From Bin107 sp965221655 (GTDB lineage Bacteria > UBA8248), in contig OZ244906.1 of the NCBI GenBank assembly GCA_965221655.1, forward strand, positions 496,001-560,000: 64,000 nucleotides of DNA, in the 5' to 3' direction. A model generated the notes under the pieces. It was not told the origin of the DNA. It saw only the letters and a list, made by a program, of their open reading frames with translations, and ran no database searches. The position numbers and the translations under genes are program-made. Of the stretch, positions 7,781-14,326 are shown piece by piece; within the stretch, counting starts at the first letter, position 1, and every line of letters starts with the position of its first letter.

Positions 7781-9565
7781 CTAGTTGTCGGGCAAGGCGC
7801 TGAGCTTGCCGCTGAGAACCTTTTTCCGGCTGTCGCGCACGATCATGTCTTTCGTCGCGCCGCCTGCGGGCACCATCGGGAAAACCAACTCGTCGGGGTC
7901 GACGATCACGTCGAGAATGTAGGGTCCCGGCGTCTCGACCATCTCCTGGATGGCGGGCCGGATTTCCTCCCTGTCCACGACGCGCCGGCCGTTTGCGCCG
8001 AACGCCTCGGCGAGCTTTACGTAATCGGGCGAGGAGTCGAAGTCCACCTCGCTGAATCGCCGATCCATGAACAAGTCCTGCCACTGGCGCACCATGCCCA
8101 GCGTGGCGTTGTTGAGCAGGAACACCTTGACGGGAATGTCGTATTGCACGGCGGTGGCGATTTCCTGCATCACCATCTGGAAGCTGCCGTCTCCCGCGAT
8201 GTCGATGGCCACCTTGTCGGGCCGCGCGAGCGCCGCGCCGATGGCGGCGGGAAACCCGAAACCCATCGTGCCGAGACCGCCCGAGGAAATAAACTGGCGC
8301 GGAAAAGTGAAGTTGTAGAACTGGGCTGCCCACATCTGGTGCTGCCCCACCTCGGTGGTGATAATCGCTTGCTCGCCCACCTCCTCGCTCAGGGCGGAGA
8401 TGGCCTCCTGCGGCTTGATGGGCGTGCCCTCGGCGGAGTTGAACGTGAGCGGGTATTCCGTTTTGAGGTTTTCGATGCGCTTGAGCCAGAGTGGGCGTTC
8501 TTGCGGCTCGACGAGCTTGTTGATTTCGGCGAGCACCTGGCGGGCGTCGCCGACGACGGGGATGTCCGCCGTCTTGTTCTTGCCGATGGCCGTGGGGTCG
8601 ATGTCGATGTGGATGATTTTCGCCCGCGTGGCGAATTCTGACACTTTCCCCGTAACGCGGTCGTCAAAGCGCGCGCCGACGGCGATGAGTAGGTCGCACT
8701 CCATGGTCGTGTAGTTGGCGTAGGCCGTGCCGTGCATCCCGAGCATGCCGAGCGAAAGATCGTGCGCACTTGGGAAGGCGCCCGCACCCAGAAGGGTGTA
8801 GGTAACCGGAATCTGGGCCGTTTCGGCGAGTTTGAGGATTTCGGCGTGTGCTTCGGCGTGGATGGCCCCGCCGCCCACGTAGAGCAGGGGCTGCTTGGAC
8901 TCCTTGATGGCCTCGGCCACGCGCTTGATTTGCCGGGGATGGCCTTTGGTCGTGGGCTTGTAGCCGCGCAACTCCACCTTGTCGGGAATTTCGTAGGTTC
9001 CCTCGCCGAGGAGGACGTCCTTGGGAAGGTCGACGAGGACGGGCCCCGGCCTTCCCGTGCGCGCGATGTAGAAGGCTTCCTGAATCGTGGGCGCGAGGTC
9101 GTCGGTGCTCTTCACCAGGTAGTTGTGCTTGGTAATGGTGCGCGTCATGCCGACGATGTCGGCTTCCTGAAAGGCGTCGTTGCCCACCATCGAGGTGGCG
9201 ACCTGCCCGGTGAGGCACACGATGGGAATGGAGTCCATGTAGGCGTCCGTAATGCCCGTGATGAGGTTCGTGGCACCCGGTCCCGATGTGGTGAGGCACA
9301 CGCCGACCTCGCCGCTCGCGCGGGCGTAGCCCTCGGCCATGTGCGCGGCGCACTGCTCGTGGCGGATGAGCAGGTGCTTGATCTGGCTTCTTTCCAGGAA
9401 CAGGTCCAGAAGCGTCAGGAGTATCGCTCCCGGGTGGCCGAAGACGTACTTTACGCCCTCGCGCTCGAGGCTGCGGTAGATGATCTCCGCACCGGAGATT
9501 TTCTTCTGTTTCAGCTTGATGGGTTGTTCTGCGCTTTGGCTTTTTGTCTTGGTGGCCACGGCCAT
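7781..9565 (-). CDS. ilvB: Acetolactate synthase large subunit, copy 1 (594 aa)
   Basis: Second catalytic acetohydroxyacid synthase subunit and first gene of the operon. A 25-30 residue lysine-rich N-terminal extension precedes the thiamine diphosphate enzyme core. The catalytic Glu lies in IRHEQCAAHMAEGYARASG, where a Cys replaces the Gly of copy 2. The diphosphate motif is GDGSFQMVMQEIATA with NN following. FDDRVTGKVSEF marks the middle domain. It differs substantially from copy 2, so this is an old duplication or a second lineage rather than a fresh tandem repeat. A promoter, an attenuator-like hairpin and possible leader peptides lie in the 270 bp upstream. Decarboxylases of the same fold are an unlikely alternative, given the two adjacent small subunits. 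Confidence 0.94.
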   Translation of the reverse strand: MAVATKTKSQSAEQPIKLKQKKISGAEIIYRSLEREGVKYVFGHPGAILLTLLDLFLERSQIKHLLIRHEQCAAHMAEGYARASGEVGVCLTTSGPGATNLITGITDAYMDSIPIVCLTGQVATSMVGNDAFQEADIVGMTRTITKHNYLVKSTDDLAPTIQEAFYIARTGRPGPVLVDLPKDVLLGEGTYEIPDKVELRGYKPTTKGHPRQIKRVAEAIKESKQPLLYVGGGAIHAEAHAEILKLAETAQIPVTYTLLGAGAFPSAHDLSLGMLGMHGTAYANYTTMECDLLIAVGARFDDRVTGKVSEFATRAKIIHIDIDPTAIGKNKTADIPVVGDARQVLAEINKLVEPQERPLWLKRIENLKTEYPLTFNSAEGTPIKPQEAISALSEEVGEQAIITTEVGQHQMWAAQFYNFTFPRQFISSGGLGTMGFGFPAAIGAALARPDKVAIDIAGDGSFQMVMQEIATAVQYDIPVKVFLLNNATLGMVRQWQDLFMDRRFSEVDFDSSPDYVKLAEAFGANGRRVVDREEIRPAIQEMVETPGPYILDVIVDPDELVFPMVPAGGATKDMIVRDSRKKVLSGKLSALPDN

Positions 9566-9619
9566 TCCCTCTCGGCGGGTCGGGACTTTGCTTCCCGAGC
9601 CGGCGGTGAAGTCGATCCG

Positions 9620-9643
9620 AAAAAACGACGCCTCTGCGGCGTC
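9620..9643 (-). terminator. Intrinsic terminator in the ilvB leader (candidate attenuator)
   Basis: On the minus strand GACGCC (9643-9638) and GGCGTC (9632-9627) form a 6-bp stem with loop GCAGA, followed by one G and six T residues (9625-9620). It lies 55 bp before the ilvB start, inside the leader, so it would stop transcription before the operon unless disrupted. An upstream GGCGT (9695-9691) could pair with the first arm as an antiterminator. Confidence 0.6.
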
Positions 9644-9655
9644 AGGAACAAATCA

Positions 9656-9685
9656 GGGGACGGCGCACGAGGGCGCACCGCCCCC
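9656..9685 (-). promoter_or_regulatory. Strong leader hairpin upstream of the ilvB attenuator
   Basis: A 13-bp stem including three G-U pairs with a CCTC loop is formed by positions 9685-9673 and 9668-9656 on the minus strand. It sits just upstream of the terminator stem, the usual place for a pause or anti-antiterminator element in amino acid operon leaders. No T tract follows it. Confidence 0.4.
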
Positions 9686-9702
9686 CGCCTACGCCAGACT
9701 CC

Positions 9703-9783
9703 TTATTCCACAACGTTCTTTTCGGATCCATCATGGCCGTCTTTCATGTCCTTCTTCGGGGCATCAACGACTTCTACAGGCAT
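9703..9783 (-). CDS. Possible leader peptide of the ilv operon (26 codons)
   Basis: Small open frame from an ATG at 9783 to a TAA ending at 9703 in the ilvB leader. It begins MPVEVVDAPKKDMK and ends NVVE, so it holds two Val-Val pairs but no long run of branched-chain codons and no clear ribosome binding site. A second overlapping candidate begins MMDPKRTLWNKE (near 9735) and ends ALVRRPLICS with its stop inside the terminator stem. Either could be a control peptide; neither is convincing alone. Confidence 0.2.
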   Translation of the reverse strand: MPVEVVDAPKKDMKDGHDGSEKNVVE

Positions 9784-9836
9784 CGAGAAACGCGGGGTGG
9801 ATACTCCACCACGGCGTTCCGGATGCGCGACGGACG

Positions 9837-9867
9837 ATATTAGCGCACGTTCTGCGTTTTCGGTCAA
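9837..9867 (-). promoter_or_regulatory. Sigma-70-like promoter of the ilv operon
   Basis: TTGACC at 9867-9862 followed after 17 bp by GCTAAT (9844-9839), or after 19 bp by TAATAT (9842-9837), on the minus strand. Transcription would begin near 9830, leaving a leader of about 265 nt before ilvB, enough room for attenuation. Confidence 0.5.
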
Positions 9868-9933
9868 GTGTGAAAGCACAAAACTTTTGCGCTGGGGTTC
9901 GGGCGCATCACAGCCGGGTGGAGCTCTGGATTC

Positions 9934-10122
9934 TCAGCCGCGCTCTATGGTCTCCATCTGCGTTTTGATCGCTAGTTTTTCTTTCTTGAGCAGCTTGATT
10001 TGCTGCTGCTCTTCGGGAGACGGGAATCGAATCTTCTCGAGCGCGATGATTTTTTCATCCAAAATGGCGTGCTCTTTTCTCAAGTCTGTGAGTGCGTCTT
10101 CCATTTTTTCGCTGGTTTCCAA
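9934..10122 (-). CDS. Small YdcH/DUF465-like coiled-coil protein
   Basis: A 62-aa protein starting at a TTG (10122) preceded by AGGAGG at 9 bp spacing. The sequence is a helical hairpin of charged heptads: LRKEHAILDEKIIALEKI, then PSPEEQQQIKLLKKEKL. This is the pattern of the DUF465/YdcH family of small proteins, whose function is not established. The initiator M used here reads ETSEKMED next. It lies 105 bp after tsaB on the same strand and may be co-transcribed with rex-tsaB. No hydrophobic segment is seen. Confidence 0.75.
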   Translation of the reverse strand: METSEKMEDALTDLRKEHAILDEKIIALEKIRFPSPEEQQQIKLLKKEKLAIKTQMETIERG

Positions 10123-10227
10123 TGAAAATATCCTCCTCGTCAGCCATGGCGGCACTTGGGGGATTTCGCCGGTCCATGTGATGCGGTTGTGGACAATTTT
10201 TCAATCTACGGGATATGCAAGCGGCGA

Positions 10228-10983
10228 TCAACCCCGCGGGTCGCCCCATTTGGTTTGCGCCTGCGGTTTTCTGCAATAGTTCAGCGCCAGGTCGGCCCCG
10301 GCGGATGGTGTTCCGCGCATCAGCGCTGCGTGGGTAAGCCACGCCGTCGCGGCGGCGGAGGAGTCGATTTCGCGGTGCGCAGGCGCGCTGCGCGAGGCGG
10401 TGAGGGTTTCGGGAAGCTCTTCTTTTTTCCCCGCAAGCAGCGTGCAGCCGCCATCGGGCGGGCTAAGGGCGTCGCGCGCGATGGTTTGGTCCCGGGTCGC
10501 GCGCACGAGAGTGCTTTCCCGGGGCGACGCCGCGTCTTGCGATACCCGAAACAGGGCGGTGAACAGTTCTCCGTATCTGGCGTCGCGGTAGGGAAGAACG
10601 TAGGCCGGCGGATTCCGGCCCGCCTGCGTTTCCTCGAGCAGGGCCGCCGTCGCCATGACCTCCAGGGACGAAAAGCCGTAGAGCGGACGCCTTAGACCCA
10701 GTGCGATTCCCTTGGCACAGGAGAGTCCGACCCGAAGCCCGGTGAACGTTCCCGGGCCGATTGCCACCCCGATGGCGCGAATCATGTCCGCCTCGACGCC
10801 TTGCGTGCGGAGGAGCTCCTGCACCTGCGGGAGCAGCGTTCTGGAGATGCGGATTTCGTCGGAGAGGAGCACCTCCCCGGCCTCCCCGGTCGAGCGGAGC
10901 AGCGCACACTCTCCTCCCGGCCTCGAGGTGTCAAAAGCCAGAACGCAGGAGGTTTGGGATGTGGGGAGCTCGGGCTGGTTCAT
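10228..10983 (-). CDS. tsaB: tRNA threonylcarbamoyladenosine biosynthesis protein TsaB
   Basis: Part of the TsaB-TsaD-TsaE complex that transfers the threonylcarbamoyl group to A37 of ANN-decoding tRNAs; TsaB is the scaffold partner of TsaD. The 251-aa protein has the ASKHA fold start LAFDTSRPGGECALL and the signature GPGTFTGLRVGLSCAKG at residues about 85-105. Family proteins are about 220-240 aa; the extra length is in the C-terminal third, which is variable. It starts 15 bp after rex on the same strand, so the two are probably one transcript. Confidence 0.92.
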   Translation of the reverse strand: MNQPELPTSQTSCVLAFDTSRPGGECALLRSTGEAGEVLLSDEIRISRTLLPQVQELLRTQGVEADMIRAIGVAIGPGTFTGLRVGLSCAKGIALGLRRPLYGFSSLEVMATAALLEETQAGRNPPAYVLPYRDARYGELFTALFRVSQDAASPRESTLVRATRDQTIARDALSPPDGGCTLLAGKKEELPETLTASRSAPAHREIDSSAAATAWLTHAALMRGTPSAGADLALNYCRKPQAQTKWGDPRG

Positions 10984-10998
10984 CCGCTTGCGTGGACC

Positions 10999-11634
10999 TC
11001 ACGTGTTTTGGGAGAGATAAAACGAAAGATGCTCCAGTTCGCTGCCCAGGTCCACGTTTTTTACCTTAACGTGGTGCGGCATGTGAATCTGGGTGGGAGC
11101 GAAGTTCAGTATGCCCGTAATGCCCGCGTTCACGAGCGAGGTTCCCACGTTTTGCGCGCTTTCGCTCGGCACGGCGACGATGCCGATTTTGATGTCTCTT
11201 TCCCGCACGACTTTGTGCAAATCCGACATCGGCAACACGGGGAGCGAACCGATGCGGTGCGCGGGTATTTTTTCGGGGAACTTGTCGAAGACCGCGTCAA
11301 TCTCGAAGCCATGCGCGAGAAAGCCCTTGTAGGCCAGCAGGGCCGACCCCAGGTTTCCCGCCCCGACGAGCACGACCTTCCACGTTTGCGTCACGCCCAG
11401 GATTTTCTTGAGGTTGTAGCGCAACTCCTTGATGTAGTAGCCCTTGCCGCGAACGCCGAATTCTCCGAAATAGGCGAGGTCCTTCCTGATTTGCGCGGGG
11501 TTGAACCCGCACTGCCGCGCCAGCTCTGCGGAGGCGATGACTTCCACCCCCCTGTTTTGGGTCTGCTCCAGGATGCGGGCGTAGGTGGACAACCGGTTGA
11601 CGGTCGCATCGGGAATTTTCGCCTTCTCCCACAT
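10999..11634 (-). CDS. rex: Redox-sensing transcriptional repressor Rex
   Basis: Senses the NADH/NAD+ ratio and represses respiratory and fermentative genes when NADH is low. I start it at the ATG at 11634 (211 aa, the normal Rex length), preceded by GGAGAGG; the open frame continues upstream but reads as non-coding. The N-terminal winged helix contains RLSTYARIL and GFNPAQIRKDLAYFGEFGVR; the Rossmann domain contains VVLVGAGNLGSALL. The C-terminal swapped helix follows NFAPTQIHMP. It heads a minus-strand unit with tsaB. I did not find a clear Rex operator (TTGTGAA-N4-TTCACAA) next to it. Confidence 0.93.
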   Translation of the reverse strand: MWEKAKIPDATVNRLSTYARILEQTQNRGVEVIASAELARQCGFNPAQIRKDLAYFGEFGVRGKGYYIKELRYNLKKILGVTQTWKVVLVGAGNLGSALLAYKGFLAHGFEIDAVFDKFPEKIPAHRIGSLPVLPMSDLHKVVRERDIKIGIVAVPSESAQNVGTSLVNAGITGILNFAPTQIHMPHHVKVKNVDLGSELEHLSFYLSQNT

Positions 11635-11704
11635 CGCCTCTCCGCCCATGTGCAACCATTGGGCTGCGCCCCGGGCGTGCGCAGCCCCCGCATACGGATT
11701 TCCG

Positions 11705-11732
11705 ATTCTATGGGTTTTCGTGCCGGGGGCAA
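11705..11732 (-). promoter_or_regulatory. Sigma-70-like promoter of rex-tsaB
   Basis: TTGCCC (11732-11727), 16 bp spacer, TAGAAT (11710-11705) on the minus strand. The predicted start near 11698 gives a leader of about 64 nt to the rex ATG at 11634, supporting that start choice. Confidence 0.5.
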
Positions 11733-11806
11733 GCAGGGTTCGGGTTTCGCCGATGCACAGGCGCGGCGTACGCCGCTCGGAGCAAACGTTCCCCACAGCG
11801 ACGCGC

Positions 11807-11839
11807 AAAAAGGGGGAGCCTCTGCGGCCCCCCCTTTTG
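11807..11839 (-). terminator. Rho-independent terminator after atpE
   Basis: A long stem beginning with A4-G5 on the minus strand and closing with C5-T5, with an inner GCC/GGC pairing around a GCAGA loop, starts about 16 bp after the atpE stop. The T-run follows the stem in the atpE direction. It is nearly symmetric and could also act on the plus strand. Confidence 0.8.
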
Positions 11840-11855
11840 CGAAACGCGGTCTCGT

Positions 11856-12176
11856 CTAGCCGAGGATGATGATCAGGCAGATCACGAACGTGTAGATGAC
11901 GAGCGACTCGATGAGGGCGAGACCGATGATCATCGACACGCGCAGGTCACCGCCCGCTCCCGGGTTGCGCGCCGTGCCGTCCAGCGCACTCGCAATGCTG
12001 CGGCTCTGGGCGAAGGCGCCCGCGGCGGCGGCGATGGCCAGGGCGAAGGAGGAGGAAATCATTCTCCATTTCATCACATCGCCGCTTCCGGCGGCGCCGG
12101 CGGTGGCGGCGAACGCTTCCGTGGCCATGGCTGCGAGGCTGGCAAAGGTGAATCCGAGCATCCCCAAACGTTTCAT
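11856..12176 (-). CDS. atpE: ATP synthase Fo subunit c
   Basis: Proteolipid that forms the rotor ring of F-type ATP synthase in the inner membrane. At 106 aa it is longer than the usual 70-90 aa because of an N-terminal stretch (residues 1-23, ending AATEAFA-like) resembling a cleavable signal or extra helix. Helix 1 runs from about SSSFALAIAAAAGAFAQSRS, the polar loop is ARNPGAGGD, and helix 2 holds the ion-carrying glutamate in ALIESLVIYTFV. Aligned on the ARxP loop, the Gln of FAQS, the Glu-Ser pair and the Tyr fall where the sodium-coordinating residues Q32, E65, S66 and Y70 of Ilyobacter lie, but T67 is Leu. It is the last gene of the Fo unit. Confidence 0.95.
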   Translation of the reverse strand: MKRLGMLGFTFASLAAMATEAFAATAGAAGSGDVMKWRMISSSFALAIAAAAGAFAQSRSIASALDGTARNPGAGGDLRVSMIIGLALIESLVIYTFVICLIIILG

Positions 12177-12222
12177 GCCTTACATCTCCTTGTTGAAGTG
12201 ATTCGTGTGTGAACCGTTAGCG

Positions 12223-12942
12223 TTAATGCGCGTGGGCGGTTTCGTGGCCATGCGCATCGTCGTGGTCATGATCTTCGAGAGACCCGGCGATGTATATCAT
12301 GGTCAGAAGGGTGAAAACAAAGGCTTGGATGAAACTTCCGAAAATCACGAACATTTGCATCGCCCACGGAACGGGCAGAAATATTTGCAGGCACAGCAGC
12401 ATCAGGACGCCGAGCACCAGTTCCTCGCCCGTGATGTTCCCGAAAAGGCGCAGGGTGAGCGAGAGGGGGCGACTGAGGTGCGAGATGATTTCGATGGGAA
12501 TCATCAGCGGCGCCAGCCAGATGATCGGTCCCGTAAAATGCTTGAGATACGCCACCCCGCTGCGCTTGAGCCCGACGTAGTGCGTGGCGAAGAACACGGT
12601 GAGGGCGCAGCCCACGTTGGTGTTCAGGTTGCTCGTGGGCGCCATGAAGCCGGGCAGGATGCCGATGACGTTGCACAAAAAGATGTAGGTGCCCAAGGTG
12701 AACACGAGGGGGAAGAAGGGCCTTCCCTCTTTGCCGAGGGGGCCTTCCATGAAGGCCGAGAAGGCGTCGAAAATCGCCTCGAACACGTTTTGCCCGCCTA
12801 CGGGTATCTTTTGCAGCGTCTTGGTGACGAGCAGGGAGCTGACGATGAGGAACGCCATCACCAGCCAGCTGTAGACGATGTTCGGGTAGGCGGAGAGCCC
12901 CGGAATGAGGTCGAAATACAGAAACGGATGAAATTTTTCCAT
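12223..12942 (-). CDS. atpB: ATP synthase Fo subunit a
   Basis: Stator channel subunit that passes ions to and from the c-ring. 239 aa with five or six hydrophobic helices. The essential arginine is in SLTLRLFGNITGEEL near residue 165, and the C-terminal helix is MFVIFGSFIQAFVFTLLTMI. A His-rich C-terminus (DHDHDDAHGHETAHAH) is unusual and may bind metal, or simply be a polar tail. It lies between atpI and atpE in the classical order of the Fo half of an atp operon. Confidence 0.95.
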   Translation of the reverse strand: MEKFHPFLYFDLIPGLSAYPNIVYSWLVMAFLIVSSLLVTKTLQKIPVGGQNVFEAIFDAFSAFMEGPLGKEGRPFFPLVFTLGTYIFLCNVIGILPGFMAPTSNLNTNVGCALTVFFATHYVGLKRSGVAYLKHFTGPIIWLAPLMIPIEIISHLSRPLSLTLRLFGNITGEELVLGVLMLLCLQIFLPVPWAMQMFVIFGSFIQAFVFTLLTMIYIAGSLEDHDHDDAHGHETAHAH

Positions 12943-12945
12943 GGG

Positions 12946-13341
12946 TTACGCTCTTGTCGATCCTTGTGTTCGCAGGGCTTTCATCGCCCCGTGCACGAAT
13001 ATGGCCAATGGCGGAATGGTCAGTCCTATCACCACGCTCACAACGGGCAACTCCATCCAGCCTATCGCGAGCGCCACGATTCCCATCAGGCTGATGAAAC
13101 GCAAACCATACAGAAGGTGGTGCCACCACCGGGGGCGGTGCACTTCTTTCCGGAACAAGCGGGCGAAGTATACATCCATCCACCGAAAACTTCCAAGGGC
13201 GCACGCCCCGCCCGTCGCTATCCCGATGGCCGCAGGAATTCCCCCCAGAATCAGGCTCCCCGAGGCCGCAATCGCGAGAATCAGCCAGCCGGCGTGCTCG
13301 ATGCTTCTCAGGGCGCGTGCCGGCGCGTCTTGGTTTCGCAC
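12946..13341 (-). CDS. atpI: ATP synthase assembly protein AtpI-like
   Basis: 131-aa membrane protein of the ATP synthase subunit I family, thought to help c-ring assembly. Four hydrophobic segments are visible: HAGWLILAIAASGSLILGG, then IGIATGGACALGSF, then FISLMGIVALAIGW, then VSVVIGLTIPPLAIF. It lies 3 bp before atpB and directly follows AtpZ, as in many split atp operons. Sequence conservation in this family is weak, so the call rests on topology and position. Confidence 0.8.
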   Translation of the reverse strand: MRNQDAPARALRSIEHAGWLILAIAASGSLILGGIPAAIGIATGGACALGSFRWMDVYFARLFRKEVHRPRWWHHLLYGLRFISLMGIVALAIGWMELPVVSVVIGLTIPPLAIFVHGAMKALRTQGSTRA

Positions 13342-13605
13342 TTAACGAACGCCTCTGATGAGTTCGATGAAAGCAGAAACGAAACCCAAAAACAACCCGA
13401 CCACCATGGCCCACGGATAGCAGTCGAAGTAATAATCGATGACGTAGCCGATGCCGCCGCCCACGAGCGGGGCGGTTACGAAATTCCACCCCAGCGTCGC
13501 CAGGTGCACGTTTCGCACGCCCTTGCGAATCTTGCGGTTTCGCGCGTCCCTCGCGTTCTCGTCTTGCGAGTCGCCGTCCGTTTGCGGAGAGGGCGCGGGG
13601 GACAT
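13342..13605 (-). CDS. atpZ: AtpZ/AtpI-like F-ATPase gene 1 protein
   Basis: 87-aa two-helix membrane protein at the head of the Fo gene cluster. A polar N-terminus precedes LATLGWNFVTAPLVGGGIGYVIDYYF-type helix 1 and a second helix in WAMVVGLFLGFVSAFIE, ending RGVR. This hairpin with YxxD after helix 1 is typical of the AtpZ (gene 1) family, linked to ATP synthase assembly or magnesium/calcium supply. I start it at the ATG at 13605, preceded by GGAAGGAAG; an upstream in-frame start at 13638 lacks such a site and would leave almost no leader. Confidence 0.8.
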   Translation of the reverse strand: MSPAPSPQTDGDSQDENARDARNRKIRKGVRNVHLATLGWNFVTAPLVGGGIGYVIDYYFDCYPWAMVVGLFLGFVSAFIELIRGVR

Positions 13606-13656
13606 GTCCGTCTTCCTTCCCGGGCGCGGAATGTGCAACGGAATCGCACGCGGCGG

Positions 13657-13685
13657 AAACTACCAACACGGCCCCCCGGTGTCAA
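13657..13685 (-). promoter_or_regulatory. Sigma-70-like promoter of atpZIBE
   Basis: TTGACA (13685-13680), 17 bp spacer, TAGTTT (13662-13657) on the minus strand. Predicted start near 13650 gives a leader of about 45 nt to atpZ. Confidence 0.5.
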
Positions 13686-13804
13686 GGGAGCGGAGGAGGG
13701 TGGCGATCAGAAGAGTGTTAAGTCAAGATTACATGCCCATGCTCACGAAGCTATCCTGGCCTGAATAAAGTCAACCCCTCTATAAACATGGAGATTCCAA
13801 CGCG

Positions 13805-14269
13805 ATGAATCCTGCATTCAGGAAGATGGTTGAAGAGTTGGAGCGATCACACAAAAAACTTTTAGCGATGAAGCCGATAGGGGATCGTTATGAAAGACGT
13901 CCCGGGAATGAGGAATCGGGAGTCTATCTTTTTACGGAAAGAGGAAAACACCTTTACGTTGGGCGAACCAAGAACATCCGTGAACGATATACCGGGCATA
14001 TATGGGCTAGCAAAAAGGCCACTTTTGCTTTCATACTGGCACGAAAACAGACAGGGCAAACCAAGGCAAGTTACCGAGCAGACTCCAAATCCCGAACGGA
14101 ATTGATGAAAAACCCGGATTTCAAAGAAGCATTTGACTGTGCAAGAGCACGCATCAAAAAAATGGATTTCCGGTATGTCGAAGAACCGGACCCCACCAAG
14201 CAAGCGCTCTTGGAGATATACTGTGCTGTGGCTTTGAAGACGCGCTACAACAATTTCAAAACGCATTAA
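13805..14269 (+). CDS. GIY-YIG nuclease-domain protein, lower GC than neighbours
   Basis: 154-aa protein with a GIY-YIG endonuclease core: GVYLFTERGKHLYVGRTKNI followed by RERYTGHI, and a later Glu in ALLEIYCAVAL that may be the metal ligand. Flanking residues are lysine- and arginine-rich, as expected for DNA binding. Such stand-alone domains occur in repair enzymes, homing endonucleases and defence proteins; the exact role cannot be read. The gene has visibly lower GC (near 46 %) and more AAA, GAA and AAT codons than its neighbours, so it is probably horizontally acquired. It stands alone between the divergent atp unit and the convergent MFS gene, with GGAG 11 bp before the ATG. Confidence 0.8.
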   Translation: MNPAFRKMVEELERSHKKLLAMKPIGDRYERRPGNEESGVYLFTERGKHLYVGRTKNIRERYTGHIWASKKATFAFILARKQTGQTKASYRADSKSRTELMKNPDFKEAFDCARARIKKMDFRYVEEPDPTKQALLEIYCAVALKTRYNNFKTH

Positions 14270-14326
14270 GGAGCAGTAAGCGGCATTGCCAAAATGGCGC
14301 GCGCCGCTCCGTGCCCTGCCGGGGGT

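Noticed and set aside
6103..7803. 566-codon plus-strand open frame opposite ilvB copy 2
   Set aside because: Antisense to a conserved ThDP enzyme; composition is the mirror of the real gene.
9703..9783. Classic branched-chain leader peptide with a run of Ile/Leu/Val codons
   Set aside because: Only scattered Val, Leu and Ile codons are present and no clear ribosome binding site; listed as low-confidence instead.
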